From the NCBI RefSeq assembly GCF_030581075.1, contig NZ_JAUQSW010000001.1, positions 186,001 through 250,000 of the forward strand: DNA of 64,000 bases, written 5' to 3'. This stretch comes from Hymenobacter cheonanensis (GTDB taxonomy: Bacteria > Bacteroidota > Bacteroidia > Cytophagales > Hymenobacteraceae). A program made the translations under genes and the position numbers. A model generated the notes under the pieces. The model was not told where the DNA came from and ran no database searches. It saw only the letters and a program-made list of their open reading frames with translations. Shown here in pieces: positions 1 through 9,350 of the stretch; within the stretch, counting starts at the first letter, position 1, and every line of letters begins with the position of its first letter.

Positions 1-534
1 GAGCATCCCCTCGCGCCCGCTTTCCTGCGAAATAGGGAAATGCCAGCTGAAAGCCAGGCGCACCGAGTCGTGGGGCATCAGCGGCCGGGGCAGTGCAATG
101 GTTTGGGCAGTGGCGCTACCGCGGGCAGCGTAGGGCCGCGCCTGCCCGCCCACGGCAAACGAGTCGATTGATACGCCTTCGGTCAGGTACCCGGGGCGGG
201 CATCGCCTTCGCGCGACACGCCGGGCTTGTGAATATTCTGGATAAGCCGGATAACGAGGCTTTTGAGCGTGTCGGGGCTGTTGTTGAAGTACGTGATGGT
301 TTCGCGGCCCCGGATGTCGCGCGCCGGCGGGGCGGCCTGCACCGTAATGTCGTAGCGGGCCGTGTTTTGCCAATAGTTGGGGCCGGGGCGGCCGTCGGCG
401 GCGCGGGTGCCCTTGGCGTAGGCCCGCTTGATGTCGCGGGGCTGGTAGAGGGCAGTTTGAGCCTGGGCAGCGTGGGCGAGGCTAGCCAGCGCCAGGGCAA
501 CACCAAAAGCCAATTGCTGAGATAAGATTTTCAT
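1..534 (-). CDS. M1-family metallopeptidase-like protein, N-terminal fragment
   Basis: This is the first 178 codons of a gene that runs off the left edge. The ATG at 532-534 begins a signal peptide (MKILSQQLAFGVALALASLA), so the product is exported. The mature start, with YWQNTARYDITVQ and a following RETITYFNNSPDTL segment, resembles the N-terminal beta-domain of M1 aminopeptidases of Bacteroidota, which comes before the zinc domain. The catalytic HExxH region lies outside the window, so activity cannot be judged. The family call rests on this N-terminal region only. It is convergent with nothing here and is separated from sppA by a long hairpin repeat. Confidence 0.6.
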   Translation of the reverse strand, partial: MKILSQQLAFGVALALASLAHAAQAQTALYQPRDIKRAYAKGTRAADGRPGPNYWQNTARYDITVQAAPPARDIRGRETITYFNNSPDTLKSLVIRLIQNIHKPGVSREGDARPGYLTEGVSIDSFAVGGQARPYAARGSATAQTIALPRPLMPHDSVRLAFSWHFPISQESGREGML

Positions 535-563
535 ATCAGGGTAAGGGATGAGCTATAAAAGAA

Positions 564-657
564 TGTCATGCTGAACTTGCCGAAGCAGCTTGGTCGCATC
601 GTCGGGTTAATGACCCTAGCGGTGCGACCAAGCTGCTTCGGCAAGCTCAGCATGACA
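564..657. repeat. REP-like long inverted repeat
   Basis: Arms at 564-598 and 623-657 are 35 nt each with a single mismatch, separated by a 24-nt loop. The outer end is TGTCATGCTGA and the arm contains GAAGCAGCTTGG. The same outer motif (TCATGCTGA, then GAAGCATCT) recurs at 29095, 34601, 41062 and 55888, so this is one family of intergenic palindromes. It could fold in RNA and act as a terminator or mRNA stabiliser, or be a REP/REPIN-type mobile sequence. Confidence 0.85.
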
Positions 658-688
658 GACGACTTACACCGTCTTATTTTTTATTTTT

Positions 689-2467
689 CTACTTGATTTC
701 CAGCTCGTAAGGCAGGCGCGCCTGCACGCCGCGCATCTGCATCAGCTGCTGGTACTGGCGCACGGCGGGGTAGAGCGGGCCTAGCTTGGCTTGCAGCAGG
801 CGGGCCTCGGCGGCGGCCTGGTCGTCGTCGTCGCCGCCGGTGAAGCGGCCGAAAAACTTCTCCACCGCCGATTTCTGGCGGGGCAGGCGCTGCACCTGGT
901 AGTCGCCCTCCTTGAGGTGGGCGCGGGCGCCGGCTATTTTCAGGGCGTCTTCATACGAGCCCAGCACATCGACGAGGCCAATGCGCTTGCCTTCGGTGCC
1001 GCTCCACACGCGGCCCGAGGCAATGCGGCGCAGGCGCTCGACGGGCATGTGGCGGCCTAGCGCGGCCTTGGTGGTGAAATCGGCATAAATCTCATTTACC
1101 TCTAATTGCAGCTGTTGTTTCTCGTAAGAGGTGAGGGCGCGGGTAATGGTGGGCAGGTCGGAAAACTTGCCCGTCGTAACGCGGTCCACGGTAATGCCGA
1201 GCTTATCGGCCAGCAGCGGCTGGATGTTGGGCAGCACGCCAAACACCCCGATGGAGCCCGTAATACTGTTGGGGTGGGCCACAATGGTATCGCAGGCCAT
1301 GGCAATGTAGTAGCCGCCGCTGGCCGCCACGTCGCTCATGCTGGCAATAATGGGCTTTACCTTTTTGGTCAGCAGCACCTCGCGGTAGATGATATCGGAA
1401 GCCAGCGACGAGCCGCCGGGCGAGTTGATGCGCAGCACCACGGCCTTCACCTTGTCGTCGAGGCGCGCCTTGCGGATGGCCTCCGCAAACTTATCGCTGC
1501 CGATATTGTCGTCCGAGCCTTTGCCGGTCACGATGTCGCCCTCGGCGTAGATAACGGCAATGCGGTTGCCGCTGGTGGCGCCTTCCTTCTCATTGCTCTT
1601 GTCGTTGCCCTGGTAGTCGCTGAGGCTCACCACGCTAGGCTTCTTATCGGCCTTCACCCCCAGCTTGCCCCGCAGGTAGTCCTGCACTTCGTCGAAGTAG
1701 CCGAGCCTGGTCACGAGCTTCAGCCGCAGGGCATCTTTGGCGTTGTGCACCAGCATGGAATCGGAAATGACCTTGAGGCGCGGGGCCGGAATTTTCCGGC
1801 TCTCGGCCACCTGGCCCAGCATGTGGTCGTTGAGCGAGTTGAGGTACGACACCGTCTGGTAGCGGGCCGAATCGGAGAAGTTCTCGCGGAAAAACGGCTC
1901 CACGGCACTCTTAAACGAGCCCACCCGGAAGATGTAGGGCTCGATGCCGGCCTTGTTGAAGAGCCGCTTGTAAAACATGACCTCCGAGCTGAGGCCGTTG
2001 AATTCCAGCGTGCCCTGCGGGTGCAGGTAAATCTGGTCGGCCACCGAGGAGAGATAATAGCTTTTCTCAGAGGCTATCTCGTGGTAGGCCACGATAAACT
2101 TGCCGCTGCGCTTGAAGTCGAGCAAGGCGTCGCGCACTTCCTCAAGCGAGGCCATGCCGCCCTGCACTAGCTCCAGGTTGAGCAGAATACCCTTGATGTC
2201 ATCGTCGGTTTTGGCCTGCCGAATGGCATCCTTCAGGCCTACCAGCCCAATGGTAGCGCCGCTGTTGCCGAGCAGGTCGGCGCTCTGCCGGCGCTCCGAA
2301 ATGGGCTTATCGAGCTTCAGCTCCAGCACCGAGTTGCTGGCCACCGCCTTGTCGGCGCTGCTGCTGCCCAGGGCCGCTAGCAGGCCCGCCAGCAGCACAA
2401 AGCCCACTACCGAAAACACTACCAGCCCCACTACCGTGGCTAGCACAAACTTAAAAAATTGACGCAC
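689..2467 (-). CDS. sppA: Signal peptide peptidase SppA, 67K type
   Basis: Membrane-anchored serine protease that degrades signal peptides and membrane protein remnants. The 592-residue length fits the long (67K, E. coli-like) form with two tandem SppA domains. An N-terminal hydrophobic anchor covers about residues 9-33. The C-terminal domain shows NSPGGSSLASD near residue 347 and the catalytic-serine segment SDVAASGGYYIA near 380. The lysine of the Ser-Lys dyad is expected in the N-terminal domain, where SEKSYYLSS near residue 135 fits. The gene stands alone on the minus strand, with rarA upstream in the same orientation but about 280 bp away. Confidence 0.93.
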   Translation of the reverse strand: MRQFFKFVLATVVGLVVFSVVGFVLLAGLLAALGSSSADKAVASNSVLELKLDKPISERRQSADLLGNSGATIGLVGLKDAIRQAKTDDDIKGILLNLELVQGGMASLEEVRDALLDFKRSGKFIVAYHEIASEKSYYLSSVADQIYLHPQGTLEFNGLSSEVMFYKRLFNKAGIEPYIFRVGSFKSAVEPFFRENFSDSARYQTVSYLNSLNDHMLGQVAESRKIPAPRLKVISDSMLVHNAKDALRLKLVTRLGYFDEVQDYLRGKLGVKADKKPSVVSLSDYQGNDKSNEKEGATSGNRIAVIYAEGDIVTGKGSDDNIGSDKFAEAIRKARLDDKVKAVVLRINSPGGSSLASDIIYREVLLTKKVKPIIASMSDVAASGGYYIAMACDTIVAHPNSITGSIGVFGVLPNIQPLLADKLGITVDRVTTGKFSDLPTITRALTSYEKQQLQLEVNEIYADFTTKAALGRHMPVERLRRIASGRVWSGTEGKRIGLVDVLGSYEDALKIAGARAHLKEGDYQVQRLPRQKSAVEKFFGRFTGGDDDDQAAAEARLLQAKLGPLYPAVRQYQQLMQMRGVQARLPYELEIK

Positions 2468-2751
2468 AGGACCGCAGATTTAACGGATTTAATAAATTTC
2501 GCAGATACGCCCGCTGCGCGGGCTGACTAGGAAAGCGCAGCTGCTTGCTGGCTGGGCGGCAAGATACAGCCACTACTTACCTACTAAGTTTATCGCGGGC
2601 CAGGCTTTTGCGTTACAGCTACTATCCGCCCAAAACAGGGCACAGGATAGCAGCCATTAACTAGCCTTACCTAGCGCGAGTTACGCTGCGCTAAACTCGC
2701 GCCAGCATTACTAGTATTAGCTAATACTATTGGTTTACACATTGTTAAGCG
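2468..2751. other. Intergenic spacer with two hairpins
   Basis: No gene is visible between rarA and sppA. A short perfect hairpin, GCCCGC-TGC-GCGGGC, lies at 2509-2523 after a stretch of related AT-rich words (GCAGATTTAACGGATTT). This resembles degenerate intergenic repeats. A second inverted repeat (GCGCGAGTT at 2674-2682, AACTCGCGC at 2694-2702) lies just downstream of the rarA stop. It could end rarA transcription, but it lacks a good U run. Confidence 0.35.
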
Positions 2752-4044
2752 TTAATACCCGTATTTTTCCTGCCACCAGCCGCGCAGGCGCTCTCGTATT
2801 TTGGCCTCGGCGGGGTTGTCGCCGGGGTCGTAGTAGCGGGTGCCGCTCAGGGCCTCGGGCATAAATTCCTGATAAGCAAAGTTGCCCTCGCCGTTGTGCG
2901 AATATTGGTAAGCCTGACCGTAGCCCAATTCCTTAAGCAGCTTGGTGGGCGCGTTGCGCAGCGGCACCGGCACCGGGTGCACGCCCTGCTGCCGCACCTG
3001 GGCCTGCGCCGCCCGAATGGCCGTGTAAGCCGCGTTGCTCTTGGGCGACGTGGCAAGGTAGATAACCGTTTGGCTCAGAATCAAATCTGACTCGGGCAGC
3101 CCGATAACGGTGCAGGCCTGAAAGCAGCTCTGGGCCAGCAGCAGCGCATTAGGATTAGCGTTGCCGATGTCTTCGGAGGAAAGAATGAGCAGGCGGCGGG
3201 CGATGAACTTGACGTCTTCGCCGCCCTCCAGCATCACGGCCAGGTAGTAGAGCGCGGCGTTGGGGTCCGAGCCCCGGATGCTTTTGATGAAGGCCGAAAT
3301 CACGTCGTAGTGCATCTCGCCGCCCTTGTCGTAGCGGGCCAGCGGGCGCTGGGCCGTGAGCTGCACGGCCGCGTCGGTGAGCTGCACCCGGCCGCTAGGG
3401 CTGGGGGGCGTGCTTTGCACCACCAGCTCCAGCAGGCCGAGCAGCTTGCGGGCATCGCCCCCGCTGAGGGCTAGCAGGGCGTGGTCTTCCACCACATCGG
3501 TGGGTATTGTGCTGAGCACCTCATCTTCAGCCAGCGCGCGGCGTACTATTTCGCGCAGCGTGTCGGCGCTCAGCGCCTCCAGCGTGTACACCTGGCAGCG
3601 CGAAAGCAGGGCCGGAATGACCTCGAACGATGGGTTTTCGGTGGTGGCCCCGATGAGCGTGACGGTGCCATTCTCCACCGCGCCCAGCAGCGCATCCTGC
3701 TGCGCCTTGCTGAAGCGGTGAATCTCATCAATAAACAGAATGGTGCCGGCCTGCTTTTTGGCCCGGTCGATGATTTCGCGCACGTCCTTCACGCCCGCGT
3801 TGATGGCCGAGAGCATGGCGAAGGGTCGTTTCAGCTCTTCGGCCAGCAGCAGGGCTAGCGTGGTTTTGCCCACGCCCGGCGGCCCCCACAAAATGAGGGA
3901 GGGTAGCCGGCCGGCGGCCAGGTAGCGGCGCAGCACGCCCTGCTCGCCCAGCAGGTGGGTTTGGCCGGCGTAGTCGGCCAGGCGGCGCGGGCGGCGGCGC
4001 TCGGCCAGCGGGGCCGTATTGGGGGTATCGAAGAGGGAAGCCAT
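2752..4044 (-). CDS. rarA: Replication-associated recombination protein A (RarA/MgsA)
   Basis: AAA+ ATPase acting at stalled replication forks, related to clamp-loader subunits and RuvB. Walker A is GPPGVGKT at residues 54-61 and Walker B is [10 protein letters not shown] at about 102-111. The C-terminal MgsA helical domain is recognisable ([24 protein letters not shown], split as seen). Its 430 residues match the family. The ATG at 4042-4044 begins MASLFDTPN, which fits homologues. The gene is divergent from the EamA permease across a 25-bp inverted repeat. Confidence 0.95.
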   Translation of the reverse strand: MASLFDTPNTAPLAERRRPRRLADYAGQTHLLGEQGVLRRYLAAGRLPSLILWGPPGVGKTTLALLLAEELKRPFAMLSAINAGVKDVREIIDRAKKQAGTILFIDEIHRFSKAQQDALLGAVENGTVTLIGATTENPSFEVIPALLSRCQVYTLEALSADTLREIVRRALAEDEVLSTIPTDVVEDHALLALSGGDARKLLGLLELVVQSTPPSPSGRVQLTDAAVQLTAQRPLARYDKGGEMHYDVISAFIKSIRGSDPNAALYYLAVMLEGGEDVKFIARRLLILSSEDIGNANPNALLLAQSCFQACTVIGLPESDLILSQTVIYLATSPKSNAAYTAIRAAQAQVRQQGVHPVPVPLRNAPTKLLKELGYGQAYQYSHNGEGNFAYQEFMPEALSGTRYYDPGDNPAEAKIRERLRGWWQEKYGY

Positions 4045-4051
4045 TGAACAG

Positions 4052-4146
4052 AGTAGCGCGAACTTTGTAGTTCGCGTTGCCGCGCCGGCCGCAAGTAGAA
4101 ACCCCTACTGCTGCTACCGGACGCGAACTACAAAGTTCGCGCTACT
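4052..4146. repeat. Perfect 25-bp inverted repeat
   Basis: Arms at 4052-4076 and 4122-4146 are exactly complementary, with a 45-nt loop; the arm includes CGCGAACTTTGTAGTTCGCG. It sits between the divergent rarA and permease genes. The sequence is unrelated to the TCATGCTGA palindromes, so it belongs to a second hairpin family. Each arm is itself partly palindromic. Confidence 0.8.
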
Positions 4147-4170
4147 TCCGCGCTCCCCGCGCCCTCTTTT

Positions 4171-5094
4171 ATGTTCGCTAAAATTCGCCTGCACACGGCT
4201 CTGTTCCTGGTTTCGCTCATCTACGCCGGCACGTATAGCCTGGCCAAGGATATTATGCCGCACTACATGCAGCCGCTGGGCATTGTGACGCTGCGCATTG
4301 CCGGGGCGGCGCTGTTTTTTGGACTCATCAAACTCCTGGTAGCGCCCGGCGAGCGCATTATCGGCCGGGCCGACAATATGCGGGCCATTGCCTGCGGCGT
4401 GCTGGGCATTGGCCTGAATCAACTTTCATTTTTTGCGGGCCTCAACCTCACCACCCCCATCAACGCTTCGCTGCTGCAAACCATCTCGCCCATTGTGGTG
4501 GTGCTGGCTTCGGCGGTGCTGCTCAAGGATAAGATTACGGTACCCAAGCTGGTAGGCATTGGGCTAGGGGCGGTAGGCGCGGCGGCCCTCATCCTGAGCC
4601 GGCCCAGCAACGGCGCCGAGGCCAAGGATGCGCTGGCCGGCAACCTGTTTCTGCTGCTTAATGCCACCGTGTTTGGGCTGTACCTGGTGCTGGTGGCGCC
4701 GCTCATGAAGAAATACCACGCCTTCACGGTGCTGGCGCGCATCTTTCTGGTGGGGGGCGTCATTGCCATTCCGGTGGGGCTGCCGCAAGCCATCGCGGCC
4801 GACTACGGCAGCTTTCCGCTCTACATCTGGGCCGAAATCGGGTACATGGTTTTCTTCCTTACCATTCTAGCTTACCTGCTGAACAACTGGGCCTTGAAGT
4901 ACGCCACCCCAGCGCTGCTAGGGGTCTACATCTACCTGCAGCCGGTGCTGGCGGTGCTTATTGCGGTGGCCACGGGCAAAGACCGGTTTACCCTGGATAA
5001 AGCCTGGCAGGCGGCGCTCATCTTCGTGGGCGTGTGGCTGGTGAGCCGCAAAAAAGCGCCCGCCGAGCCCACCCCGGCCCCCGCGCTGGACTAG
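4171..5094 (+). CDS. EamA/DMT-family permease
   Basis: Inner-membrane transporter of the drug/metabolite superfamily with about ten hydrophobic segments in two EamA repeats. The first starts at LHTALFLVSLIYAGTYSLAK, the second near LFLLLNATVFGLYLVLVAPL. The 307-residue length is normal. The substrate is unknown; members export amino acids, nucleobases or other small metabolites. It precedes the SDR-photolyase operon by 120 bp on the same strand and could share transcription, but nothing shows a functional link. Confidence 0.85.
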   Translation: MFAKIRLHTALFLVSLIYAGTYSLAKDIMPHYMQPLGIVTLRIAGAALFFGLIKLLVAPGERIIGRADNMRAIACGVLGIGLNQLSFFAGLNLTTPINASLLQTISPIVVVLASAVLLKDKITVPKLVGIGLGAVGAAALILSRPSNGAEAKDALAGNLFLLLNATVFGLYLVLVAPLMKKYHAFTVLARIFLVGGVIAIPVGLPQAIAADYGSFPLYIWAEIGYMVFFLTILAYLLNNWALKYATPALLGVYIYLQPVLAVLIAVATGKDRFTLDKAWQAALIFVGVWLVSRKKAPAEPTPAPALD

Positions 5095-5214
5095 CGCGCC
5101 AGCTCGGGGTGGTGGCCCACCGGGCTATTCGCCGCCAGCCTTCGTTCGTCGCAAAACCTTGCTTCCGGCCCGGCCGTTTGCAAAGCTCCTCCTTTGCTTC
5201 CGCCCCCGCTCCGC

Positions 5215-5931
5215 ATGAATTTTACTGGTAAGAATATTCTCCTCATCGGTGCCTCGTCGGGCATTGGGCTAGCCACCGCGCAGCTGCTGCACGCCGCCGG
5301 CGCCACCTTATTTACCGCCTCGCGCCACCAGTCGGCCGAGCTGGCGGCGCTGGGCACCACCCACTTTGCCTACGATGCCACCCACCCCTTGGGCACCACC
5401 TTCGACGCGCTGCCCGAGGTGTTGCACGGCCTCGTGTACTGCCCCGGCTCCATCAAGCTGCGGCCCTTCGAGCGGGTGCCGGCCGATGACTTTCGGGCTG
5501 ATTTTGAGCTAAATGTACTTGGAGCCGTGCAGGCGCTGCAAGCCACCATCAAGCGCCTCAAAAAGGCCGAGGGTGAGGCTAGCGTGGTGCTATTCAGCAC
5601 CGTGGCGGCCGCCGTGGGCATGAGCTTTCACACCAGCATTGCCACCGCCAAGGCCGCCGTGGAGGGCCTCACCCGCGCCCTGGCCGCCGAGTACGCGGCC
5701 AGTGGCCTGCGCGTCAACTGCCTGGCGCCCAGCCTCACCGATACCCCGCTGGCCGCCGCCCTGCTCAACACGCCTGAGAAAGCCGAGGCCGGCGCCAAGC
5801 GCCACCCCTTGCAGCGCGTGGGCCGGGCCGGCGACCTGGCCGGCATGGCCGCCTTTCTACTTTCCGACCAGGCCACGTTCATCACCGGCCAGGTGCTGGC
5901 CGTGGATGGCGGCATGGGCAAGCTGAAGTAA
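5215..5931 (+). CDS. Short-chain dehydrogenase-like protein, catalytic Tyr missing
   Basis: Rossmann-fold SDR protein of 238 residues. The cofactor loop GASSGIG is intact near the start, and the C-terminal FITGQVLAVDGG is typical. At the active site the expected YxxxK reads IATAK, so the catalytic tyrosine is replaced by isoleucine while the lysine stays. The usual NNAG reads CPGS. I chose the ATG at 5215 (MNFTGKNILL) over the upstream in-frame start because homologues begin there. It is first in a tight cluster with photolyase (15-nt gap), TetR and ABC1 kinase. It may bind a nucleotide without normal dehydrogenase chemistry. Confidence 0.85.
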   Translation: MNFTGKNILLIGASSGIGLATAQLLHAAGATLFTASRHQSAELAALGTTHFAYDATHPLGTTFDALPEVLHGLVYCPGSIKLRPFERVPADDFRADFELNVLGAVQALQATIKRLKKAEGEASVVLFSTVAAAVGMSFHTSIATAKAAVEGLTRALAAEYAASGLRVNCLAPSLTDTPLAAALLNTPEKAEAGAKRHPLQRVGRAGDLAGMAAFLLSDQATFITGQVLAVDGGMGKLK

Positions 5932-5946
5932 ACAATCGCTTTTTGC

Positions 5947-7266
5947 ATGAAAATCACCCTTTTCTGGCACCGGCGCGACTTGCGCTTTTCGGACAATGCG
6001 GGGCTAGCTGCGGCGCTGCAAAGCGGCCACCCCGTGCTGCCGCTGTTTATTTACGACCAGACTATTCTGGAGAAGCTGCCGAAAGACGACGCGCGCCTCA
6101 CCTTCATTTTTGACCAGGTAGAGCGGCTGGCCCACGAGGCGCACGCCGCCGGTGGCGGCCTGGTAGCTCGCTACGGCCGCACGCCGGCCGTGTTCAAGCA
6201 ATTGCTCAAGGACTACGACGTGGCTGCCGTGTACACCAACGAGGATTACGAGCCCTACGCCACCGAGCGCGATGCCGTCATAGCCAAGCTGCTGACCGAG
6301 CATGATGTTGATTTCAAGCTTTTTAAAGACCAGGTAATTTTTGCCAAAGACGAGGTACTGACCAAAAACGGCAAGCCGTCCAAGGTATTCGGGGCGTATT
6401 CGAAAGCCTGGCAGGCCAAAGTAACGCCCGACGATTTTAAGCCGCACCCGTCGGCCAGGCTCTTTAAAAAGGAAAACCTGGCTAGCCCCAAGGCCGGCGA
6501 CACCAAGCGCCCCCCCCTATCGGACCTGGGCTTTGAGCGCCACGAGCAGCCCACCCCGCCGGCCCGGCTGCCCGATGCCAACGTGGTGAAGCACTACGAC
6601 AAAACCCGCGACACGCCGGCCGATAACCACGGCACCACCCACCGCTCGGTGCACCTGCGCTTCGGCACCATCAGCATCCGGCAGCTTATGCACCAGGCCC
6701 AGGAGCTGAACAACAAGCTGCTGAACGAGATGATTTGGCGCGACTTCTTCATGATGCTGCTCTGGCACTTCCCCAACACCGCCACCGAAGCCTACGACCC
6801 CAAGATGCGCCACCTCCCCTACCGCGACGATGAGGCGCAGTACCGGGCGTGGTGCGAGGGCCGCACCGGCTACCCACTCGTGGATGCCGGCATGCGCCAG
6901 CTCAACCAAACGGGCTACATGCACAACCGCGCCCGCATTGCGGCGGCCGGCTTTCTGGTGAAGCAGCTGTTTATGGACTGGAAGCTCGGTGAGCACTATT
7001 TCTCCGAAAAGCTTATCGACTACGACATGAGCAACAACGTGGGCAACTGGCAGTGGATGGCCGGCACCGGCGCCGTGGCCGCGCCCTGGTTTCGGGTGTA
7101 CAGCCCCGAGAGCCAGCAGAAGCAGTACGACCCTGATTTCAAGTATGTAAAGCAGTGGGTACCCGAGTTTGGCACTCCCCAATACCCCGCTCCGATTGTG
7201 GACCACAAGGAAGGCCGCGAGCGGGCCATCGACCTCATCCGCAAGGGGCGAAATAAGGCGGGCTAG
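5947..7266 (+). CDS. phr: Deoxyribodipyrimidine photolyase, class I
   Basis: Light-driven repair of cyclobutane pyrimidine dimers using FAD. The N-terminal alpha/beta antenna domain starts with ITLFWHRRDLRFSDN. The FAD domain has the class I signature WCEGRTGYPLVDAGMRQL, then GYMHNRARI and NNVGNWQWMAGTG, with the conserved tryptophan-rich electron-transfer region. Its 439 residues are normal. A cryptochrome role cannot be excluded from sequence. It lies between an SDR-like gene and a TetR regulator, a light/photoprotection-type neighbourhood found in other Bacteroidota. Confidence 0.95.
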   Translation: MKITLFWHRRDLRFSDNAGLAAALQSGHPVLPLFIYDQTILEKLPKDDARLTFIFDQVERLAHEAHAAGGGLVARYGRTPAVFKQLLKDYDVAAVYTNEDYEPYATERDAVIAKLLTEHDVDFKLFKDQVIFAKDEVLTKNGKPSKVFGAYSKAWQAKVTPDDFKPHPSARLFKKENLASPKAGDTKRPPLSDLGFERHEQPTPPARLPDANVVKHYDKTRDTPADNHGTTHRSVHLRFGTISIRQLMHQAQELNNKLLNEMIWRDFFMMLLWHFPNTATEAYDPKMRHLPYRDDEAQYRAWCEGRTGYPLVDAGMRQLNQTGYMHNRARIAAAGFLVKQLFMDWKLGEHYFSEKLIDYDMSNNVGNWQWMAGTGAVAAPWFRVYSPESQQKQYDPDFKYVKQWVPEFGTPQYPAPIVDHKEGRERAIDLIRKGRNKAG

Positions 7267-7302
7267 CCCGAACTGCCGGGCCACCCTGGCGGTTATATCC
7301 GC

Positions 7303-7938
7303 ATGGAGCCAACCTTGCTGAAGCCCGCTTACCTCGACTACCTGCGCCGCCACGGCCGCGCCCCCAAAACCGTGTTTGCCTTTGCCGATGCGCAGGGCAT
7401 TACGGAGGGTGAATTCTACCGCCACTACGCTTCCTTCGCCGTTATTGACCGCGAGGCCTGGGTAGATTTTGGCCGCGAAGCCCGCACCCAGGCCGCCGAG
7501 GAGCCCGCCTGGCAAGGCTACGGCGCCCGCGAAAAGCTGCTGGCGTTTTACTACACGCTGCTCGAAATTCTGAAGAACAACCGCAGCTTTGTGCTGCTCA
7601 CGCTAGGCCGCTCGCAAAAGCGCCAGCCCGCCCTGATACCCAAAGTATTGGGCAAGTTTGAAGACGAGTTTAAGGAGTTTGTGCAAGAGATTTTGCAGGA
7701 GGGCCGCGCCACCGGCGAGGTGGCTAGCCGGCCATTTTTGCAGGATGGCTACGGGCGCATTTTCCTGCGCCAGCTGCAGTTTATCCTGCTCTATTTCGTG
7801 CGCGACGAGTCGGCCAATTTTGAGCGCACCGATGCCGCCGTGGAAAAAGCCGTGACGCTGAGCTTCGACCTGGTGGGCCGCAATACGTTTGACTCGGCCC
7901 TGGACTTTGGCCGGTTTTTGCTGCAAAAGCGCGCCTAG
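7303..7938 (+). CDS. TetR/AcrR-family regulator-like protein
   Basis: All-helical protein of 211 residues. The N-terminal 50 residues (KTVFAFADAQGITEGEFYRHYASF) fit the TetR helix-turn-helix. The rest matches a TetR ligand-binding domain rich in helices. It overlaps functionally with the ABC1 kinase gene, whose ATG begins 2 nt after this stop, and follows the photolyase by 36 nt. It is probably a local regulator or a degenerate TetR-fold partner of the kinase. The ligand is unknown. Confidence 0.7.
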   Translation: MEPTLLKPAYLDYLRRHGRAPKTVFAFADAQGITEGEFYRHYASFAVIDREAWVDFGREARTQAAEEPAWQGYGAREKLLAFYYTLLEILKNNRSFVLLTLGRSQKRQPALIPKVLGKFEDEFKEFVQEILQEGRATGEVASRPFLQDGYGRIFLRQLQFILLYFVRDESANFERTDAAVEKAVTLSFDLVGRNTFDSALDFGRFLLQKRA

Positions 7939-7940
7939 CC

Positions 7941-9251
7941 ATGTCCGACCAACCCCAGGAATCGCTGCCCACTTCTAAGGTGGCCCGCGCCGCGCGCTTT
8001 GCCAAAACCGGCTTTAAGGTAGGCGCCAACTACGTGCAGCACTACGCCAAAAAAGCCGTGGGCGCCGACTCGCCCACCGCCGACCTGCACCAGGCCAACG
8101 CCGCCGAGCTCTACGGTACCCTGAGCGAAATGAAGGGCTCGGTGCTGAAGGTAGCGCAAATGCTGGCAATGGAGAAAAACCTGCTGCCACCCGCCTACGC
8201 CGCGCAGTTCAAGCAGGCGCAGTACCAGACGCCGCCGCTTTCGGGTCCCTTGGTAGTCAAGGCGTTCCGGGACGCCTTCGGGCATTCGCCCAGCCAGATT
8301 TTTGATGAGTTTGAGCCTGAAGCCCGGCAGGCGGCCAGCATTGGGCAGGTGCACTTTGCCCGCAAAATGGGCAAAGACCTGGCCGTGAAGGTGCAATACC
8401 CCGGCGTGGGGGCTAGCATCCAATCCGATATTGCGATGGTGAAGCCGGTGGCCCTGCGCATCATGGGCCTCAAGGAAGAAACCCTGCGCCCCTACATTGC
8501 CGAAGTAGAGGCGCGCCTGCTCGAAGAGACTGATTATAAGCTTGAACTGAGCCGGGGCCAGGCCGTGGCGGCCAAGTGTGGCCACTTGCCGCACCTGCAA
8601 TTTCCGACGTATTACCCGGCGCTGTCGGGCGCCCGCATTCTTACGATGGACTGGCTGCCCGGCCAGCACCTAGTGGAGTTTCTGGCCGAGAATCCCAGCC
8701 AGGCAGTGCGCAACCAGCTAGGCCAGACGCTCTGGGATTTTTACCAGTACCAGTTGCGCGAGCTGCGCCAGCTGCACGCCGACCCGCACCCCGGTAACTT
8801 CCTATTCAGCCTTACCGATGGCGGCACCGTGGGCGTGCTCGATTTTGGCTGCGTAAAAGACGTGCCGCCCCTGGAGCAGCAGCAGTTTCTGGCCCTGCTA
8901 GACCCCGCCACCCTAGCCGACCCGGCGCGCCTCGAAACGTTGCTGACAGCAGCGGGCGTGCTGCGCCCAGCCGACTCACCGGCCCTGCGCGCTATGTATT
9001 TGCGCACCCTCACGCAGTCGCTGGAGCTGGTGGGCCGGCCCTTTCGCCAGGAGACGTTTGACTTCGGCGACCCCACTTACCTGCAAAGCCTCTACGCGCT
9101 GGGCGATGACCTCCTGCAAGACCAGGACCTGCGCCAGCAGCGCGAGCCCCGCGGCTCGGCCCACTTCGTGTACCTGAACCGGACCTACGTGGGGCTCTTC
9201 TCGTTGCTCACCGAGCTAGGGGCCGTGGTGCGCACGCAGTATGCGGGCTAG
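7941..9251 (+). CDS. ABC1/UbiB-family atypical kinase
   Basis: Atypical protein-kinase-like ATPase of the AarF/ABC1/UbiB family, which supports quinone or other lipid metabolism. Visible features are LKVAQMLAME (a variant of the KxGQ motif), the nucleotide lysine in AVKVQYPGV, LHADPHPGNFLF (catalytic Asp and Asn) and the metal-binding GVLDFGC. The 436-residue length fits soluble members. It is translated right after the TetR-like gene, and a terminator at 9301 ends the operon. The link with photolyase is by position only. Confidence 0.9.
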   Translation: MSDQPQESLPTSKVARAARFAKTGFKVGANYVQHYAKKAVGADSPTADLHQANAAELYGTLSEMKGSVLKVAQMLAMEKNLLPPAYAAQFKQAQYQTPPLSGPLVVKAFRDAFGHSPSQIFDEFEPEARQAASIGQVHFARKMGKDLAVKVQYPGVGASIQSDIAMVKPVALRIMGLKEETLRPYIAEVEARLLEETDYKLELSRGQAVAAKCGHLPHLQFPTYYPALSGARILTMDWLPGQHLVEFLAENPSQAVRNQLGQTLWDFYQYQLRELRQLHADPHPGNFLFSLTDGGTVGVLDFGCVKDVPPLEQQQFLALLDPATLADPARLETLLTAAGVLRPADSPALRAMYLRTLTQSLELVGRPFRQETFDFGDPTYLQSLYALGDDLLQDQDLRQQREPRGSAHFVYLNRTYVGLFSLLTELGAVVRTQYAG

Positions 9252-9300
9252 CCCCTGGCCTGCGTGGCGCGTGTAGCGGGCTGTTTCTAAAACCTCTGCG

Positions 9301-9344
9301 GAATGGTCCGGTTAGGCTAGCCTACACCGGACCATTCTTTTTTT
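9301..9344 (+). terminator. Intrinsic terminator after the photolyase operon
   Basis: Arms GAATGGTCCGG (9301-9311) and CCGGACCATTC (9327-9337) are perfectly complementary and are followed by seven T. It ends transcription from the ABC1 gene. It finishes only 6 nt before the start codon of the next gene, which leaves no room for a promoter between them. Confidence 0.85.
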
Positions 9345-9350
9345 ACTCCC

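Noticed and set aside
1106..2170. Long plus-strand ORF opposite sppA
   Set aside because: It is antisense to a clear SppA gene; the protein is low-complexity His/Gly/Val-rich, typical of shadow frames in GC-rich DNA.
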